DNA from: Acidihalobacter aeolianus
Lineage (GTDB): Bacteria > Pseudomonadota > Gammaproteobacteria > DSM-5130 > Acidihalobacteraceae
Direction: 5' to 3'
Length of the DNA stretch: 64,000 nt
Assembly (NCBI RefSeq): GCF_001753165.1
Contig: NZ_CP017448.1
Location: 2,979,183-3,043,182 of the forward strand
The translations under genes were made by a program, and so were the position numbers. This document shows, piece after piece, positions 1-7,962 of this stretch. Position 1 is the stretch's first letter. Each line of letters begins with the position of its first letter. The notes below the pieces were generated by a model. It saw only the letters and a program-made list of their open reading frames with translations. It was not told the origin of the DNA and searched no databases.

Positions 1-256
1 CTCGATAATTTATTGATGTTCCACCAGGAGCATTTGCAAAAACGATGTGATAACTTGAAGTGTCTTTACCTACAAAGAGGAAAGTACATTGTTGAACTGA
101 TAAAAGAGATGCTGGCACTTGCAAAGAGAGAGCATATTTTCTCACTTTGTCACCGAAGCTCTTTACTACTTCATTTACTTTTTTTCGTTCTTCTTCTGGT
201 AGATCGCCACCGATACTTGCCATACCACCAGATGTAATAAATTGAATCGCCGACAT
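1..256 (-). CDS. Hypothetical integron-cassette protein (partial, C-terminus off the window)
   Basis: An open frame runs leftwards from an ATG at 256-254 to the window edge without a stop, giving at least 85 residues beginning MSAIQFITSGGMASIGG. A strong ribosome-binding site (AGGAGA) precedes the ATG by a few bases. Codon use is AT-rich, unlike the GC-rich chromosome to the right. The gene starts about 17 bp after the core site of an attC element, the usual layout of an integron gene cassette. I do not recognise the family; a segment rich in Lys/Glu is followed by hydrophobic beta-like stretches. Function unknown. The reading frame itself is well supported by the ribosome-binding site and the cassette boundary. 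Confidence 0.7.
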   Translation of the reverse strand, partial: MSAIQFITSGGMASIGGDLPEEERKKVNEVVKSFGDKVRKYALSLQVPASLLSVQQCTFLFVGKDTSSYHIVFANAPGGTSINYR

Positions 257-272
257 TATCTCTCCTTGTGTG

Positions 273-342
273 GGCTAACGACCAAGCTCACTCGACGAAA
301 ACCGCGTAGCGGTTTTTGGTCGAGTGGAGCGCCGTGTTAGCT
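273..342 (-). repeat. Integron attC recombination site (59-base-element type)
   Basis: On the plus strand the element is bounded by GGCTAAC (273-279) and GTTAGCT (336-342), the simple-site core pair of an attC. Inside, GCTCACTCGAC (286-296) pairs with GTCGAGTGGAGC (319-330) except for one extra G, the kind of extrahelical base that attC hairpins carry. A short perfect palindrome, AAAACCGC/GCGGTTTT, forms the terminal stem. The 70-bp size is in the normal attC range. It lies just after the stop codon of the gene at 351-941 and just before the start of the gene at 1-256, so cassettes read right to left. Confidence 0.8.
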
Positions 343-350
343 GTGGCCGC

Positions 351-941
351 TTACATCCCCAGAGATGGACCACTACGTTCCCTCTTAATTTCTCTTACCA
401 TTTCAGGCGTAGGATCTAGTTTTAAGCCGTGATCCAAGCCAAACTCATACAAGTTCATGCAACTGGTAATTTTCTTGTCTTTACTGATACCTGCAACAAA
501 GGAATAACTACCAACAGAGCCGCCGCTCGACTCTCCAATTTTTGATTTATGTTTAATAAGCTCATCAAGATAGGAAATGAATTCCTGCTTTTCTTTCCCT
601 GCCTCGAATATCTCACTGATTTTAGATATGGATTTGTTTGAAAAGTAAGTTCTACCACCAAGCCAAAAACCGCCATCCACTACTTGACCATAGATTAAAA
701 AGTGATGGTCATCATTAGGAGATAGTGCACTCTTCGCTGACTCGTAGTTCTTGTATTTTTTCTTTTCGGATGACAATGACTCTAAATCCTTTTTGAACTC
801 CAAAATAACCCACTTTTCATTAGTAGAGAGAAAAGCATCTCCAGCTTTTTCTTGTTCTCCATCTAGAGGAGACAGAATCATCTCATCAGGAATGAACCTC
901 CTGATGAAGTAGCACTCAACGGTTTTTTCCCACCACTTCAT
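351..941 (-). CDS. Cassette-encoded hypothetical protein, possible PD-(D/E)XK-like fold
   Basis: A 196-residue protein starts at ATG 941 behind AGGAG and stops just before the attC site. Base composition is AT-rich and codon use differs sharply from the chromosomal genes. No family is recognised with certainty. Residues about 33-52 contain G-D-A-F, a gap of roughly ten residues, then ILEFKKD. This spacing of Asp and Glu-x-Lys resembles the PD-(D/E)XK nuclease core, and the hydrophobic strand before EFK fits. The rest is charged and predicted soluble, with no signal peptide. Integron cassettes often carry single genes for defence or stress functions, so a nuclease-fold protein is plausible. 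That is inference only. Confidence 0.75.
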   Translation of the reverse strand: MKWWEKTVECYFIRRFIPDEMILSPLDGEQEKAGDAFLSTNEKWVILEFKKDLESLSSEKKKYKNYESAKSALSPNDDHHFLIYGQVVDGGFWLGGRTYFSNKSISKISEIFEAGKEKQEFISYLDELIKHKSKIGESSGGSVGSYSFVAGISKDKKITSCMNLYEFGLDHGLKLDPTPEMVREIKRERSGPSLGM

Positions 942-955
942 CTAATTCTCCTTGT

Positions 956-966
956 GCAGCTAACTT
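956..966 (-). other. Cassette boundary core site (GTTAGCTG)
   Basis: AGCTAAC at 958-964 (GTTAGCT on the minus strand) lies 17 bp upstream of the ATG at 941, at the same distance as the core site upstream of the first gene. It marks the 5' boundary of the second cassette. Further upstream on the minus strand only a weak attC-like stem can be drawn (TAGGCACC with GGTGTCTA), so the partner site is degenerate or was an attI. Confidence 0.5.
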
Positions 967-1349
967 AAAGTAGACACCCTAAAGGGGTGCGTTGAACCAC
1001 ACCTGACAGGTGCCTAAACTACAATCATGCTCGCCTTATCAAGGCTTACACATCACATCGAGCCGTCAAATACACCCTAAAGCGGACAGCAAGTACACCT
1101 CTGCGCACAGCTGGGATCGAATGGCTGCATCCCCGGTCCAATACCCACTCACGCAAAAATGAGTAAGTGCTGGCGCGTTCATACGGCGATAGCCAAGCCT
1201 GTTTCCCTACGTGTGAAACTCGATGATATCGAGCACCATCGCCCGTACGCGCCAAGCGAATGACCACGGTAGACAACGGGTTAATGAAGTAGAGCTGCGG
1301 GCGGTTGATAAGTTCCGCCGCTGAGCGATGGCCAAGCGTGAAAAAACGT
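965..1349. other. Intergenic stretch with no supported gene
   Basis: This 385-bp stretch separates the AT-rich cassettes from the GC-rich chromosome. It contains two small hairpins near its left end (CACCC/GGGGTG around 978-992 and CACCTGACAGGTG around 1001-1013). A minus-strand open frame here has no ribosome-binding site and ends inside the codA-family gene, so I do not call it. No integrase gene is present. Confidence 0.5.
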
Positions 1350-2615
1350 TCAGCCCGGCGGCGAAACGTCCAACGCCTCGCCCAACACCCGCATCCCCGC
1401 ACCCTCGCGCTCGGCGACGAGTACGCCGTTACGGAACACGGCGCGGCGCGGCGGGAGGCGGCGCAGGGCTTCGTCCTCGGTGGGGACGTCCCACAGGATG
1501 AGGTCGGCGGGGGCGCCGACGGCGATGGCGTGATCGCTCAGGCCGAAGGCGGCGGCGGGCATGTCGGTGAGCATGCGGAACAGCCAGGGGCGTTCGTCCG
1601 CGCCGATGATCTGGGCGTAGTGCATGAGCACGAAGGCGGCCTTGAGCGGGTCGCCATCGCCCATGGGATACCAGGGGTCCATCACGGAGTCGTGGCCGCA
1701 GGCGACGTTGAGCCCGGCCTGCAGCATTTCCTTGATGCGTGCGTGACCGCGGCGCGTGGGATAGCCGTCGAAGCGCCCTTGCAGGACGGAATTGTCCAGC
1801 GGGTTGGTGACCACGTGCAGGCCGGCGCGGGCCATGTAGCCGATCAGCTTGCCGGCGTAGGCGCCGTTGTAGCCGTGCGAGGCGGTCAGGTGGCTGGCGG
1901 TGACCTTGCCGGATACGCCCTGGCGCAGGGTCTGCGCGGCCATGACCTCGACGAAGCGCGACTGATCGTCGTCGGTCTCGTCGCAGTGGATGTCCACCCG
2001 CCGGCCGTGTTCGCGCGCCTGCGCGAGCACCCATTCGACCGAGCGCACGCCGTCCTCGCGCGTCATCTCGAAGTGCGGGATGCCACCGATGCAGTCCACG
2101 CCCAGCGCGATGGCCTCGCGCATCAGCGCCTCGCCGTCGGCGAAGGCGTAGATGCCCTCCTGCGGGAAGGCGACGAGCTGGAGGTCGAGGGTGCCGCGCA
2201 GGTCCTCGCGCAAACGCAGGAGCGCGCGCAGGGCGACCAGCGAGGGGTCGCAGACGTCGACGTGGGTGCGCACGTGGGTGACGCCGTGCGACAGCATCCA
2301 CAGCAGCGTCTTGCGCGCCCGCGCGTAGACCGATTCCTCGGTCAGCGCGGGCTTGATCTCGGCCCACAGGGCGATGCCTTCCCACAGCGTGCCGCTGCGG
2401 TTCGGGCGCGGGGTGCCGGCGGTCAGCGTGGCGTCGAGGTGGCAGTGCAGCTCGACGAAACTCGGGCTGAGCAGGCCGCCCGCCGCGTCGATCTCGGTGC
2501 CGCCGCCCGGCAGGCTGGAGCCGATGGCGGCGATGCGTCCGCCGGCGATGGCGACGTCGCAGGGCTCGGCGCCGCGGGCGGTGATACGGGCATTGCGGAT
2601 CAGGACATCGGTCAT
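1350..2615 (-). CDS. codA: CodA-family deaminase (cytosine / possibly 5-methylcytosine deaminase)
   Basis: This 421-residue amidohydrolase follows E. coli cytosine deaminase along its whole length with a constant offset of four residues. Metal and catalytic positions are present: H57 and H59 (HCHLD), Q152 (AFPQEG), H210 and E213 (HCDETDD), H242 (TASH) and D309 (GHDS). The residue after the catalytic Asp is Ser310, where E. coli CodA has Asp314. That position shapes the pocket next to the C5 side of the base, and family members with Ser there have been reported to accept 5-methylcytosine. The start at 2615 is chosen because GGAAGAG precedes it and the homologous N-terminus begins there. It lies 34 bp after the oxygenase gene, as the last gene of the permease operon. 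A T-run follows the stop codon. Confidence 0.88.
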   Translation of the reverse strand: MTDVLIRNARITARGAEPCDVAIAGGRIAAIGSSLPGGGTEIDAAGGLLSPSFVELHCHLDATLTAGTPRPNRSGTLWEGIALWAEIKPALTEESVYARARKTLLWMLSHGVTHVRTHVDVCDPSLVALRALLRLREDLRGTLDLQLVAFPQEGIYAFADGEALMREAIALGVDCIGGIPHFEMTREDGVRSVEWVLAQAREHGRRVDIHCDETDDDQSRFVEVMAAQTLRQGVSGKVTASHLTASHGYNGAYAGKLIGYMARAGLHVVTNPLDNSVLQGRFDGYPTRRGHARIKEMLQAGLNVACGHDSVMDPWYPMGDGDPLKAAFVLMHYAQIIGADERPWLFRMLTDMPAAAFGLSDHAIAVGAPADLILWDVPTEDEALRRLPPRRAVFRNGVLVAEREGAGMRVLGEALDVSPPG

Positions 2616-2649
2616 GTCGTCTCTTCCGGATGCGACGGCGCGGACGGGC

Positions 2650-3687
2650 TCAGCCCACCGCACCGTCGAAATAGTCGAAGGTGGCCGAGAAGCGCGATTC
2701 GACGTACGCGCCGGCACCGACCGGCGGATATTTCGCGGGATTGTCGGGTCCGGTGCAACCGGGCAGCGCGACGATCTCGGTGTCGTAGTCCGGCCCGAAG
2801 AAGAACGGGATCGAATAGCGCTCGCGCCCGGAGCGGTTCACGGCGCGATGCACCGTGGAAGCGAACAGGTCGTTGGTCCAGCGCGCCATCTGGTCGCCGA
2901 TGTTGACCAGGAAGCAGCCGGGGATGGGATCGGCCGCCAGCCACTCGCCCGCGGCGCTCAGCACCTGCAGCGCGGGCACGTCCTCCTGCGCGAGGATGGT
3001 GAAGCACTCGTAGTCGGTGTGCGCGCCGATGCCGATCTGGCGCGGGTCGATCTCGCCGGTCTGCGGCGGGTAGCGCAGCAGGCGCACGGTGGCGAGCGGC
3101 TTGCCGATGCGCGGATCGAAGTAGTCCTCGTCCAGGCCGAGTGCGAGCGCGAAGGCGGCGAGCAGGCACCGGCTGAGCCCGCGCATCGCGGCATGATAGG
3201 CCTCCACCGTCTCGCGGAAACCGGACAGGCCGTCCGGCCACTGGTTGGGGCCGTACAGGCGCTTGCCGGCGAGCACGTCCGGGTCGTCCGCGGGCACTTC
3301 CAGCGCCATGTCGAAGCTTTCGTGCAGATCGCCGCGCGCGGCGGGATCGGTGTTCTCTTCCAGCAGCCCCGCGTAGCCGCGGTTGTGGGGCGACAGCCCG
3401 GCATGGTGCGCGAGCTTCGCGGCCTCGGGCAGCGCGAAGTAATACCGCGCGGCGTCGAAGGCGGCCGCGACGACCGCCTCCGGAACGCCATGCCCGCGCA
3501 GGTAGAAGAAACCGCTGTCGGTGCAAGCTGCGCGCAGACGGGCGGCGAGTGCGGCCTTGGCCGCCGCGTCGCTGCCGAACATCGGCGCGAGATCGAGCAC
3601 CGGGATTTCCTCGGCGCTGGCGCGGCGCGGCGCGAGCCCGCCCTCGGGCAGCGCGCGCGGGCCGTTGCCGGTCATCACCACGGCCAT
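2650..3687 (-). CDS. 2-oxoglutarate/Fe(II)-dependent oxygenase, isopenicillin-N-synthase-like
   Basis: A 345-residue protein of the DIOX_N plus 2OG-Fe(II) oxygenase architecture. The iron ligands are visible as H223-T-D225 and H280, and the 2-oxoglutarate-binding R290-Y-S292 follows. Length and layout match the large isopenicillin N synthase-like group, which also includes fungal thymine 7-hydroxylase. It starts 10 bp after the stop of the NCS1 permease and is followed by the CodA-family deaminase, so it is almost certainly cotranscribed with them. The context points to a nucleobase or its deamination product as substrate. The exact substrate is not knowable from sequence; thymine or another methylated pyrimidine is my inference. 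An alternative ATG lies four codons downstream. Confidence 0.85.
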   Translation of the reverse strand: MAVVMTGNGPRALPEGGLAPRRASAEEIPVLDLAPMFGSDAAAKAALAARLRAACTDSGFFYLRGHGVPEAVVAAAFDAARYYFALPEAAKLAHHAGLSPHNRGYAGLLEENTDPAARGDLHESFDMALEVPADDPDVLAGKRLYGPNQWPDGLSGFRETVEAYHAAMRGLSRCLLAAFALALGLDEDYFDPRIGKPLATVRLLRYPPQTGEIDPRQIGIGAHTDYECFTILAQEDVPALQVLSAAGEWLAADPIPGCFLVNIGDQMARWTNDLFASTVHRAVNRSGRERYSIPFFFGPDYDTEIVALPGCTGPDNPAKYPPVGAGAYVESRFSATFDYFDGAVG

Positions 3688-3697
3688 GTCGCCTGCC

Positions 3698-5095
3698 TCA
3701 GCGGTCGTGCGCGCGCAGTTCCATCGGGCGCAGGATCGAGTAGGCGATGGCCGCGAACACCAGACCCAGCTCGAAGCCGACGTCCATGCCGTAGGGCGGG
3801 TTGAACAGCGCGGCGACCGGGCCGACGAAGAGCAGCTGCGCGGCGCCAAGGTACACGCCGAACAGGCCGAGCGCCATGGAGATGACCGCCGCCCAGCCCA
3901 CCGGCAGGTGGCGCGCCTCGTTCCAGCCGTCCAGGTTGTAGTGGCCGCGGCGCACGATGAAGTGCTCCAGGATGAGGATGATCGACCACGGACCGAGCCA
4001 GTACGCCACCATCAGCAGGAAGTTCTCCAGCGCGGCGTTGAAGTGCGCCGCAGCGGCGATGGCGATGGCGATGTAGACCACCGCGCCGATGAAGGTCCAG
4101 ACCGCGCGATTGACCTTGTGGAAGGCGCGTCCGAGCACCTGCATGGACAGACCGAGGCTGTAGTCGTTGGGGATATTGTTGGCGATGACCGACAGCGCGA
4201 GCATGAGCAGCAGCAGCTCGCCGAAACCGCCCAGCGGATGCAGCGCCGCGGCCAGCAGCGCGCCGCCGCCCTCGTTCGCGGCCTTGGCGAAGGCGCCGAC
4301 CGTGGTCAGCGACAGGCCGAGGGTCTCCAGCAGGATGCAGGGGATGGTCACGCCGAAGAAGGTCAGCCAGAAGATCTTGCTGGCCGGGGTGTGCTCGGGC
4401 TGGTTCACGGTGTAGTCCGCCGCGTAGGAGCTCCAGCCGGTGGCGAAGCCGTAGATCGCGCCGCCGAAGGAGATCAGCGAGGCCCAGTGCGCGACGTTCC
4501 AGGCCGGCGTGGGCACGATGCCCATCTGGCCGCCGGTGGTGAAGGCGACGATGACGAAGATGATCGCCATCGGAATCCAGGCGTAGCGCTCGTAACGATG
4601 CACGTAGCGGTAGCCGTACACGCTGACCGCGGTGGTGAGCGCGGCGATCGCCAGGATCGAGGCCCACACCGGGACGGCGCCGTGGCTCAGCGCGGTGATG
4701 ATCTGCGAGCCCACGATCACGTTCACCGCCGACCAGCCGATGCAGGCGGCGACGTTGAACAGGGCCATGATCTTCGCGCCGTGCCAGCCGAACGAGAAGC
4801 GCGCGATGGTCATCTGGCGCAGGCCGAGGCGCGGGCCGAGGGTGGAGAAGTAGGCCACCGGCAGCACGCCCACCATGTTGAAGACCAGGATCACCAGGAA
4901 GCTGTCCCAGAAGCCCAGACCGAAGACCGGGATCGCGATCGCGCCGAGCGCCACGGTGGAAATGACCATGTTGGCGGACAGCCACATGGTGAAGTTGTCG
5001 AAGATGCTGACGTGGGTACGCTCGTGCGGCAGCACGCGCTCGATGCCGCGCGCCTCGATGCCGCCGAGTTCGCTCGCGCCTGGGGAAGTGGACAT
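3698..5095 (-). CDS. NCS1-family cytosine/purine permease
   Basis: A 465-residue inner-membrane protein with about twelve hydrophobic segments and the NCS1 (cytosine/purines/uracil/thiamine/allantoin) signature. Its cytoplasmic N-terminus ends in IERVLPHERTH, followed by the first membrane helix; the family-typical GWSSYAADYT segment lies in the middle. It would import a nucleobase with H+ or Na+. A clear ribosome-binding site (CAGGAG) precedes the ATG at 5095. It heads a three-gene run (permease, oxygenase, CodA-like deaminase) with 10- and 34-bp gaps. A candidate sigma-54 promoter lies in the 250-bp upstream gap. Its neighbours suggest it carries the substrate of the deaminase. Confidence 0.9.
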   Translation of the reverse strand: MSTSPGASELGGIEARGIERVLPHERTHVSIFDNFTMWLSANMVISTVALGAIAIPVFGLGFWDSFLVILVFNMVGVLPVAYFSTLGPRLGLRQMTIARFSFGWHGAKIMALFNVAACIGWSAVNVIVGSQIITALSHGAVPVWASILAIAALTTAVSVYGYRYVHRYERYAWIPMAIIFVIVAFTTGGQMGIVPTPAWNVAHWASLISFGGAIYGFATGWSSYAADYTVNQPEHTPASKIFWLTFFGVTIPCILLETLGLSLTTVGAFAKAANEGGGALLAAALHPLGGFGELLLLMLALSVIANNIPNDYSLGLSMQVLGRAFHKVNRAVWTFIGAVVYIAIAIAAAAHFNAALENFLLMVAYWLGPWSIILILEHFIVRRGHYNLDGWNEARHLPVGWAAVISMALGLFGVYLGAAQLLFVGPVAALFNPPYGMDVGFELGLVFAAIAYSILRPMELRAHDR

Positions 5096-5239
5096 GTGTA
5101 ATTCTCCTGATATTCGCGTCTGTGCGCGGGTTCAGTATTTGTGTATGGCGTGACCGCCACAGCCCTCCGGTAGCCAGCCGGCTCGGGCCGCGGGCATTCT
5201 CGCACCGCCCGTTGCGGCACAAAAGCCGCGCCCCGCTTC

Positions 5240-5255
5240 TGCAAGTATCGGGCCG
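5240..5255 (-). promoter_or_regulatory. Candidate sigma-54 (-24/-12) promoter upstream of the permease
   Basis: On the minus strand the sequence CGGCCCGATACTTGCA matches the consensus TGGCACG-N4-TTGCA with the invariant GG and GC dinucleotides exactly ten bases apart. It lies about 145 bp upstream of the permease ATG, in an otherwise empty gap. GG-N10-GC can arise by chance in GC-rich DNA, so support is moderate. Confidence 0.45.
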
Positions 5256-5298
5256 GCCCCCATCAGGACGGCGCGATGCCCGTCGGCAGCGCCCGCCA

Positions 5299-5315
5299 CG
5301 CACTACGATGGTGCA
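5299..5315 (-). promoter_or_regulatory. Candidate NtrC-type enhancer site
   Basis: The minus-strand sequence TGCACC-ATCGT-AGTGCG matches the dyad TGCACC-N5-GGTGCA at 10 of 12 fixed positions. It lies about 45-60 bp upstream of the candidate sigma-54 promoter, a usual position for an enhancer-binding activator. Nitrogen control of a nucleobase-uptake operon would make sense. Confidence 0.4.
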
Positions 5316-5345
5316 AGAACGAAACCTCGGCGCCGGGGTGGCGCG

Positions 5346-6581
5346 TCAGGTCGCCGGCGGAGCGTGGCGCTCGCCCGCGATCCAGGTCGCCAGCGGCCGG
5401 GTTTCCAGCTCGGCCATGGCGCCGCGGGTCCATTCCTCGATCCAGGCCTCGGGGAGAAACCCGCCCGCAGGTCGCGGCAGCAGGACGAAGTCGGCGCGCT
5501 TGCCCGCGTCCAGGCTGCCCGCCACTGCGCCGCGCCCCATGCACTCGGCGCCGGCCAGGGTGGCGCGGTACAGCGCCTCGGTCGCGCTCACCTCGACGCC
5601 GGCGGCGCGGTGGATTTCGAGAAAGCGCTGCATCACGTGAAGCAGGCTGTGCGAGGAGCCGGCACCGACGTCGCTGGCGAGCGCGTAGGGAATGTCGAGG
5701 CGGCGCACGGTGTCCAGATCCATGCGCCCGGAATCGAGCGCCTCGTTGCTCGACGGACAGTGCGCGATCCAGCTGCCGCGCGCGCGCAGCACGCTCCACT
5801 CGCGCGGGGAGAGGTGGATGCAGTGGCCGAGCACGCTGCGCGGCCCGAGCAGGCCGGCGCGGTCGTAGACGTCGGTGTAGTCCTCGGCGTCGGGGAATTC
5901 GCGCAGTACCTCGCGGATCTCGCCGGGCGACTCGGACAGGTGCGTCTGCACGCGGTAGCCGCCGGCGCGGGCGAAGTCGCCGAGGGCGGCCATCAGCGCG
6001 GGCGTGCAGTTGAGCGCGAAGCGCGGGGTGACCACGTAACGATCCGGGCCGATCCCCGCGGCGCGCGCGTTCAGCTCGGCGGCGTCGTGCACGCTGGCGC
6101 GCGTCAGCGCCTCCGGCGCGCCATGCTCCATCACCACGTCGCCCACCATCCAGTCGCCCACGCGCGCCTCGTCGGCGATGTGCGTCGCCGCGGCGTGCAC
6201 GCTGGAATAGCTCATGCCCATCACGGTGCCTGCGCGAACCGTGGCGGCGAAGAAGCGCTGTGCGGCGGCGCGCGCGAAATCCTGATCGGCGTAGCGCATC
6301 TCCTCCGGCCAGATGTACTCGCGCAGCCAGGGCATCAGCTCTTCCTCGAAGGCGCCGCGCACGGGGAATTGCACCCAGTGGATGTGCACGTCGGCGAAGC
6401 CGGGCACGAGGACGCCGTCGAGTGACTCCACGGCGGCCTCGCCGAGGACCATCACGGCGTCGAAATCGCCTGCGGCCTCGATGCGCCCGTCGCGCACGCG
6501 CAGGCCGCCGTCGGCCCAGGCGTCGAGGCGGTCCGCCGAGCGCGGGGTGAGCAGCGGCGCGCGGTAGACGACGGCGCTCAT
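5346..6581 (-). CDS. Guanine deaminase-like amidohydrolase
   Basis: A 411-residue TIM-barrel amidohydrolase most like guanine deaminase. It has the first metal motif HIHW after PGFADV, the middle HLSESPGE, the HCIHLSP histidine and the terminal SDVGAGSSHS aspartate motif that corresponds to the TDVGxGTS of GuaD proteins. It would deaminate guanine or a related oxopurine to xanthine in the cytoplasm. The start at 6581 overlaps the stop of the upstream 8-oxoguanine deaminase as ATGA, implying translational coupling. The N-terminal metal motif is HIHW rather than the HYPQ-containing form common in GuaD, so substrate preference may differ. A 250-bp gap with regulatory-looking sequence follows. 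Confidence 0.82.
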   Translation of the reverse strand: MSAVVYRAPLLTPRSADRLDAWADGGLRVRDGRIEAAGDFDAVMVLGEAAVESLDGVLVPGFADVHIHWVQFPVRGAFEEELMPWLREYIWPEEMRYADQDFARAAAQRFFAATVRAGTVMGMSYSSVHAAATHIADEARVGDWMVGDVVMEHGAPEALTRASVHDAAELNARAAGIGPDRYVVTPRFALNCTPALMAALGDFARAGGYRVQTHLSESPGEIREVLREFPDAEDYTDVYDRAGLLGPRSVLGHCIHLSPREWSVLRARGSWIAHCPSSNEALDSGRMDLDTVRRLDIPYALASDVGAGSSHSLLHVMQRFLEIHRAAGVEVSATEALYRATLAGAECMGRGAVAGSLDAGKRADFVLLPRPAGGFLPEAWIEEWTRGAMAELETRPLATWIAGERHAPPAT

Positions 6582-7930
6582 GCGCGCACCCCCGCGGCGG
6601 TGAGCAGCGCATGCGAGGCGGCGCGCTGCTCCGCGGCGAGGGCCGCGCGATCCACACCCGGCACCTCGCCGTCGATCAGGCGCCACGCACCCGCGACCAT
6701 TACCCGGTCGGCGTTCTGGGCGGCGCAGAGGACCAGCGCGGCCAGCGGATCGCCGGCCCCGGCGAAGCCGAGGTCGTCCACCCGGAACAGCGCGAGGTCG
6801 GCCTGGCAGCCGGGCGCGATGCGCCCCAGCTCGGGCCGGCCGAGACAGCGCGCGCCGCCCTCGGTGGCCCAGCGCAGCGCGTCGCGATGGCCGATTACGT
6901 CGGCGCCCGCGTGCAGGCGCTGGAGCAGAAAGGCCTGACGCACCTCGGCGATCAGGTTCGAAGCATCGTTCGAGGCCGAGCCGTCGACGCCGAGTCCCAC
7001 CGGCGCGCCGGCCGCCTCCAGCGCCGGTACGGGGCAGCGACCGGAGGCCAGGATCATGTTGGACGAGGGACAGTGGGCGACGCCCACGCCGGCGGCGCCG
7101 AGGCGCGCGATCTCGTCCGCGTCGAAGTGGATACCGTGGGCCACCCAGACGTCGTCCGCGATCCAGCCGAGGTCGTCGAGATAGTCGACCGGGCGGCGAC
7201 CGAAATGCGCGAGGCAGTAGTCGGTCTCGTCGTCGGTCTCGGCCAGATGAGTGTGCAGCCGGGCGCCGTGACGACGCGCCAGCGCGGCGCTCTCGCGCAT
7301 GAGGTCGGCGGTAACCGAGAACGGCGAGCACGGCGCCAGGGCGATCTGACGCAGCGCGCCCTCCCTGGCCTCGTGGTAGCGCGCAAGCAGGCGCTCGCTG
7401 TCGGCCAGGATGGCGTCCTCGCGCTGCACCACGCTGCGCGGCGGCAGGCCGCCGTCGTCCTGCGACAGGCTCATCGAACCGCGCGTCAGCACCGTGCGCA
7501 GGCCCAGCTCGGCCGCCGCCTCCAGTTCGATGTCGATGGCCTCGTCGAGCCCGGCGGGAAAGAGGTAGTGATGGTCGACCGCGGTGGTGCAGCCCGAGCG
7601 CAGCAGCTCGACCAGCGCCGTGCGCGCGGCGACGGCGAGCTGTGCTGGCCGCAGCTGCGCCCACACCGGATACAGCGCCTCCAGCCAGGGGAACAGCGGC
7701 TTGTCCAGCGCCGGCGGGCAGGCGCGCGTGAGGGTCTGGTAGAAGTGGTGATGCAGGTTGATCAGGCCGGGGACGACCACGTGCGCGCGGGCGTCGAAGG
7801 TCTCGTCCACCGGCGTCGCCGGGCGCGCTCCGGCCGGCAGGCATTCGACGATGCGGTCGTCCTCGACCACCAGGCCGCCCGCAGCCGCCTCGGCGAGGAT
7901 CGCGAGGGGTTCCCGTATCCAGATACGCAT
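6578..7930 (-). CDS. 8-oxoguanine deaminase
   Basis: A 450-residue amidohydrolase that closely resembles the biochemically defined 8-oxoguanine deaminase of Pseudomonas aeruginosa (Pa0142). Shared signatures include HHHFYQTLTRA near residues 60-70, SGCTTAVDHHYLFP, APCSPFSVT, HTHLAETDDE, HGIHFD, CPSSNM and GLGVDGSASNDASN. The reaction converts 8-oxoguanine, an oxidative-damage product of guanine, to urate and ammonia. The ATG at 7930 is preceded by GGAGA. It is the first gene of an operon whose promoter carries a palindromic operator next to the GntR-family gene, and it is translationally coupled to the guanine-deaminase-like gene. Assignment is strong because the active-site motifs match this subgroup rather than generic chlorohydrolases. 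Confidence 0.9.
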   Translation of the reverse strand: MRIWIREPLAILAEAAAGGLVVEDDRIVECLPAGARPATPVDETFDARAHVVVPGLINLHHHFYQTLTRACPPALDKPLFPWLEALYPVWAQLRPAQLAVAARTALVELLRSGCTTAVDHHYLFPAGLDEAIDIELEAAAELGLRTVLTRGSMSLSQDDGGLPPRSVVQREDAILADSERLLARYHEAREGALRQIALAPCSPFSVTADLMRESAALARRHGARLHTHLAETDDETDYCLAHFGRRPVDYLDDLGWIADDVWVAHGIHFDADEIARLGAAGVGVAHCPSSNMILASGRCPVPALEAAGAPVGLGVDGSASNDASNLIAEVRQAFLLQRLHAGADVIGHRDALRWATEGGARCLGRPELGRIAPGCQADLALFRVDDLGFAGAGDPLAALVLCAAQNADRVMVAGAWRLIDGEVPGVDRAALAAEQRAASHALLTAAGVRA

Positions 7931-7962
7931 GCCGTCTCCGTGTTCAGGCAGGTCCGCCGCGC

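Noticed and set aside
13-237. Plus-strand open frame at the left edge
   Set aside because: It lies opposite a minus-strand frame with a strong ribosome-binding site and cassette boundary; the plus frame has neither.
297-318. Hairpin with AAAACCGC and GCGGTTTT read as a rho-independent terminator
   Set aside because: It is the terminal stem of the attC site, framed by paired L boxes and core sites.
1046-1402. Minus-strand 118-codon frame between the cassettes and the codA-family gene
   Set aside because: No ribosome-binding site, its start lies inside the codA-family gene, and I cannot tie its sequence to any family.
1305-3804. Long plus-strand open frames antisense to the nucleobase cluster
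   Set aside because: They are mirror frames of GC-rich coding DNA, rich in Arg/Ala/Gly/His, without translation signals or domains.
3675-5303. Minus-strand 542-codon frame overlapping the permease
   Set aside because: It is another frame of the permease gene, with Arg/His-rich composition and no hydrophobic helices.
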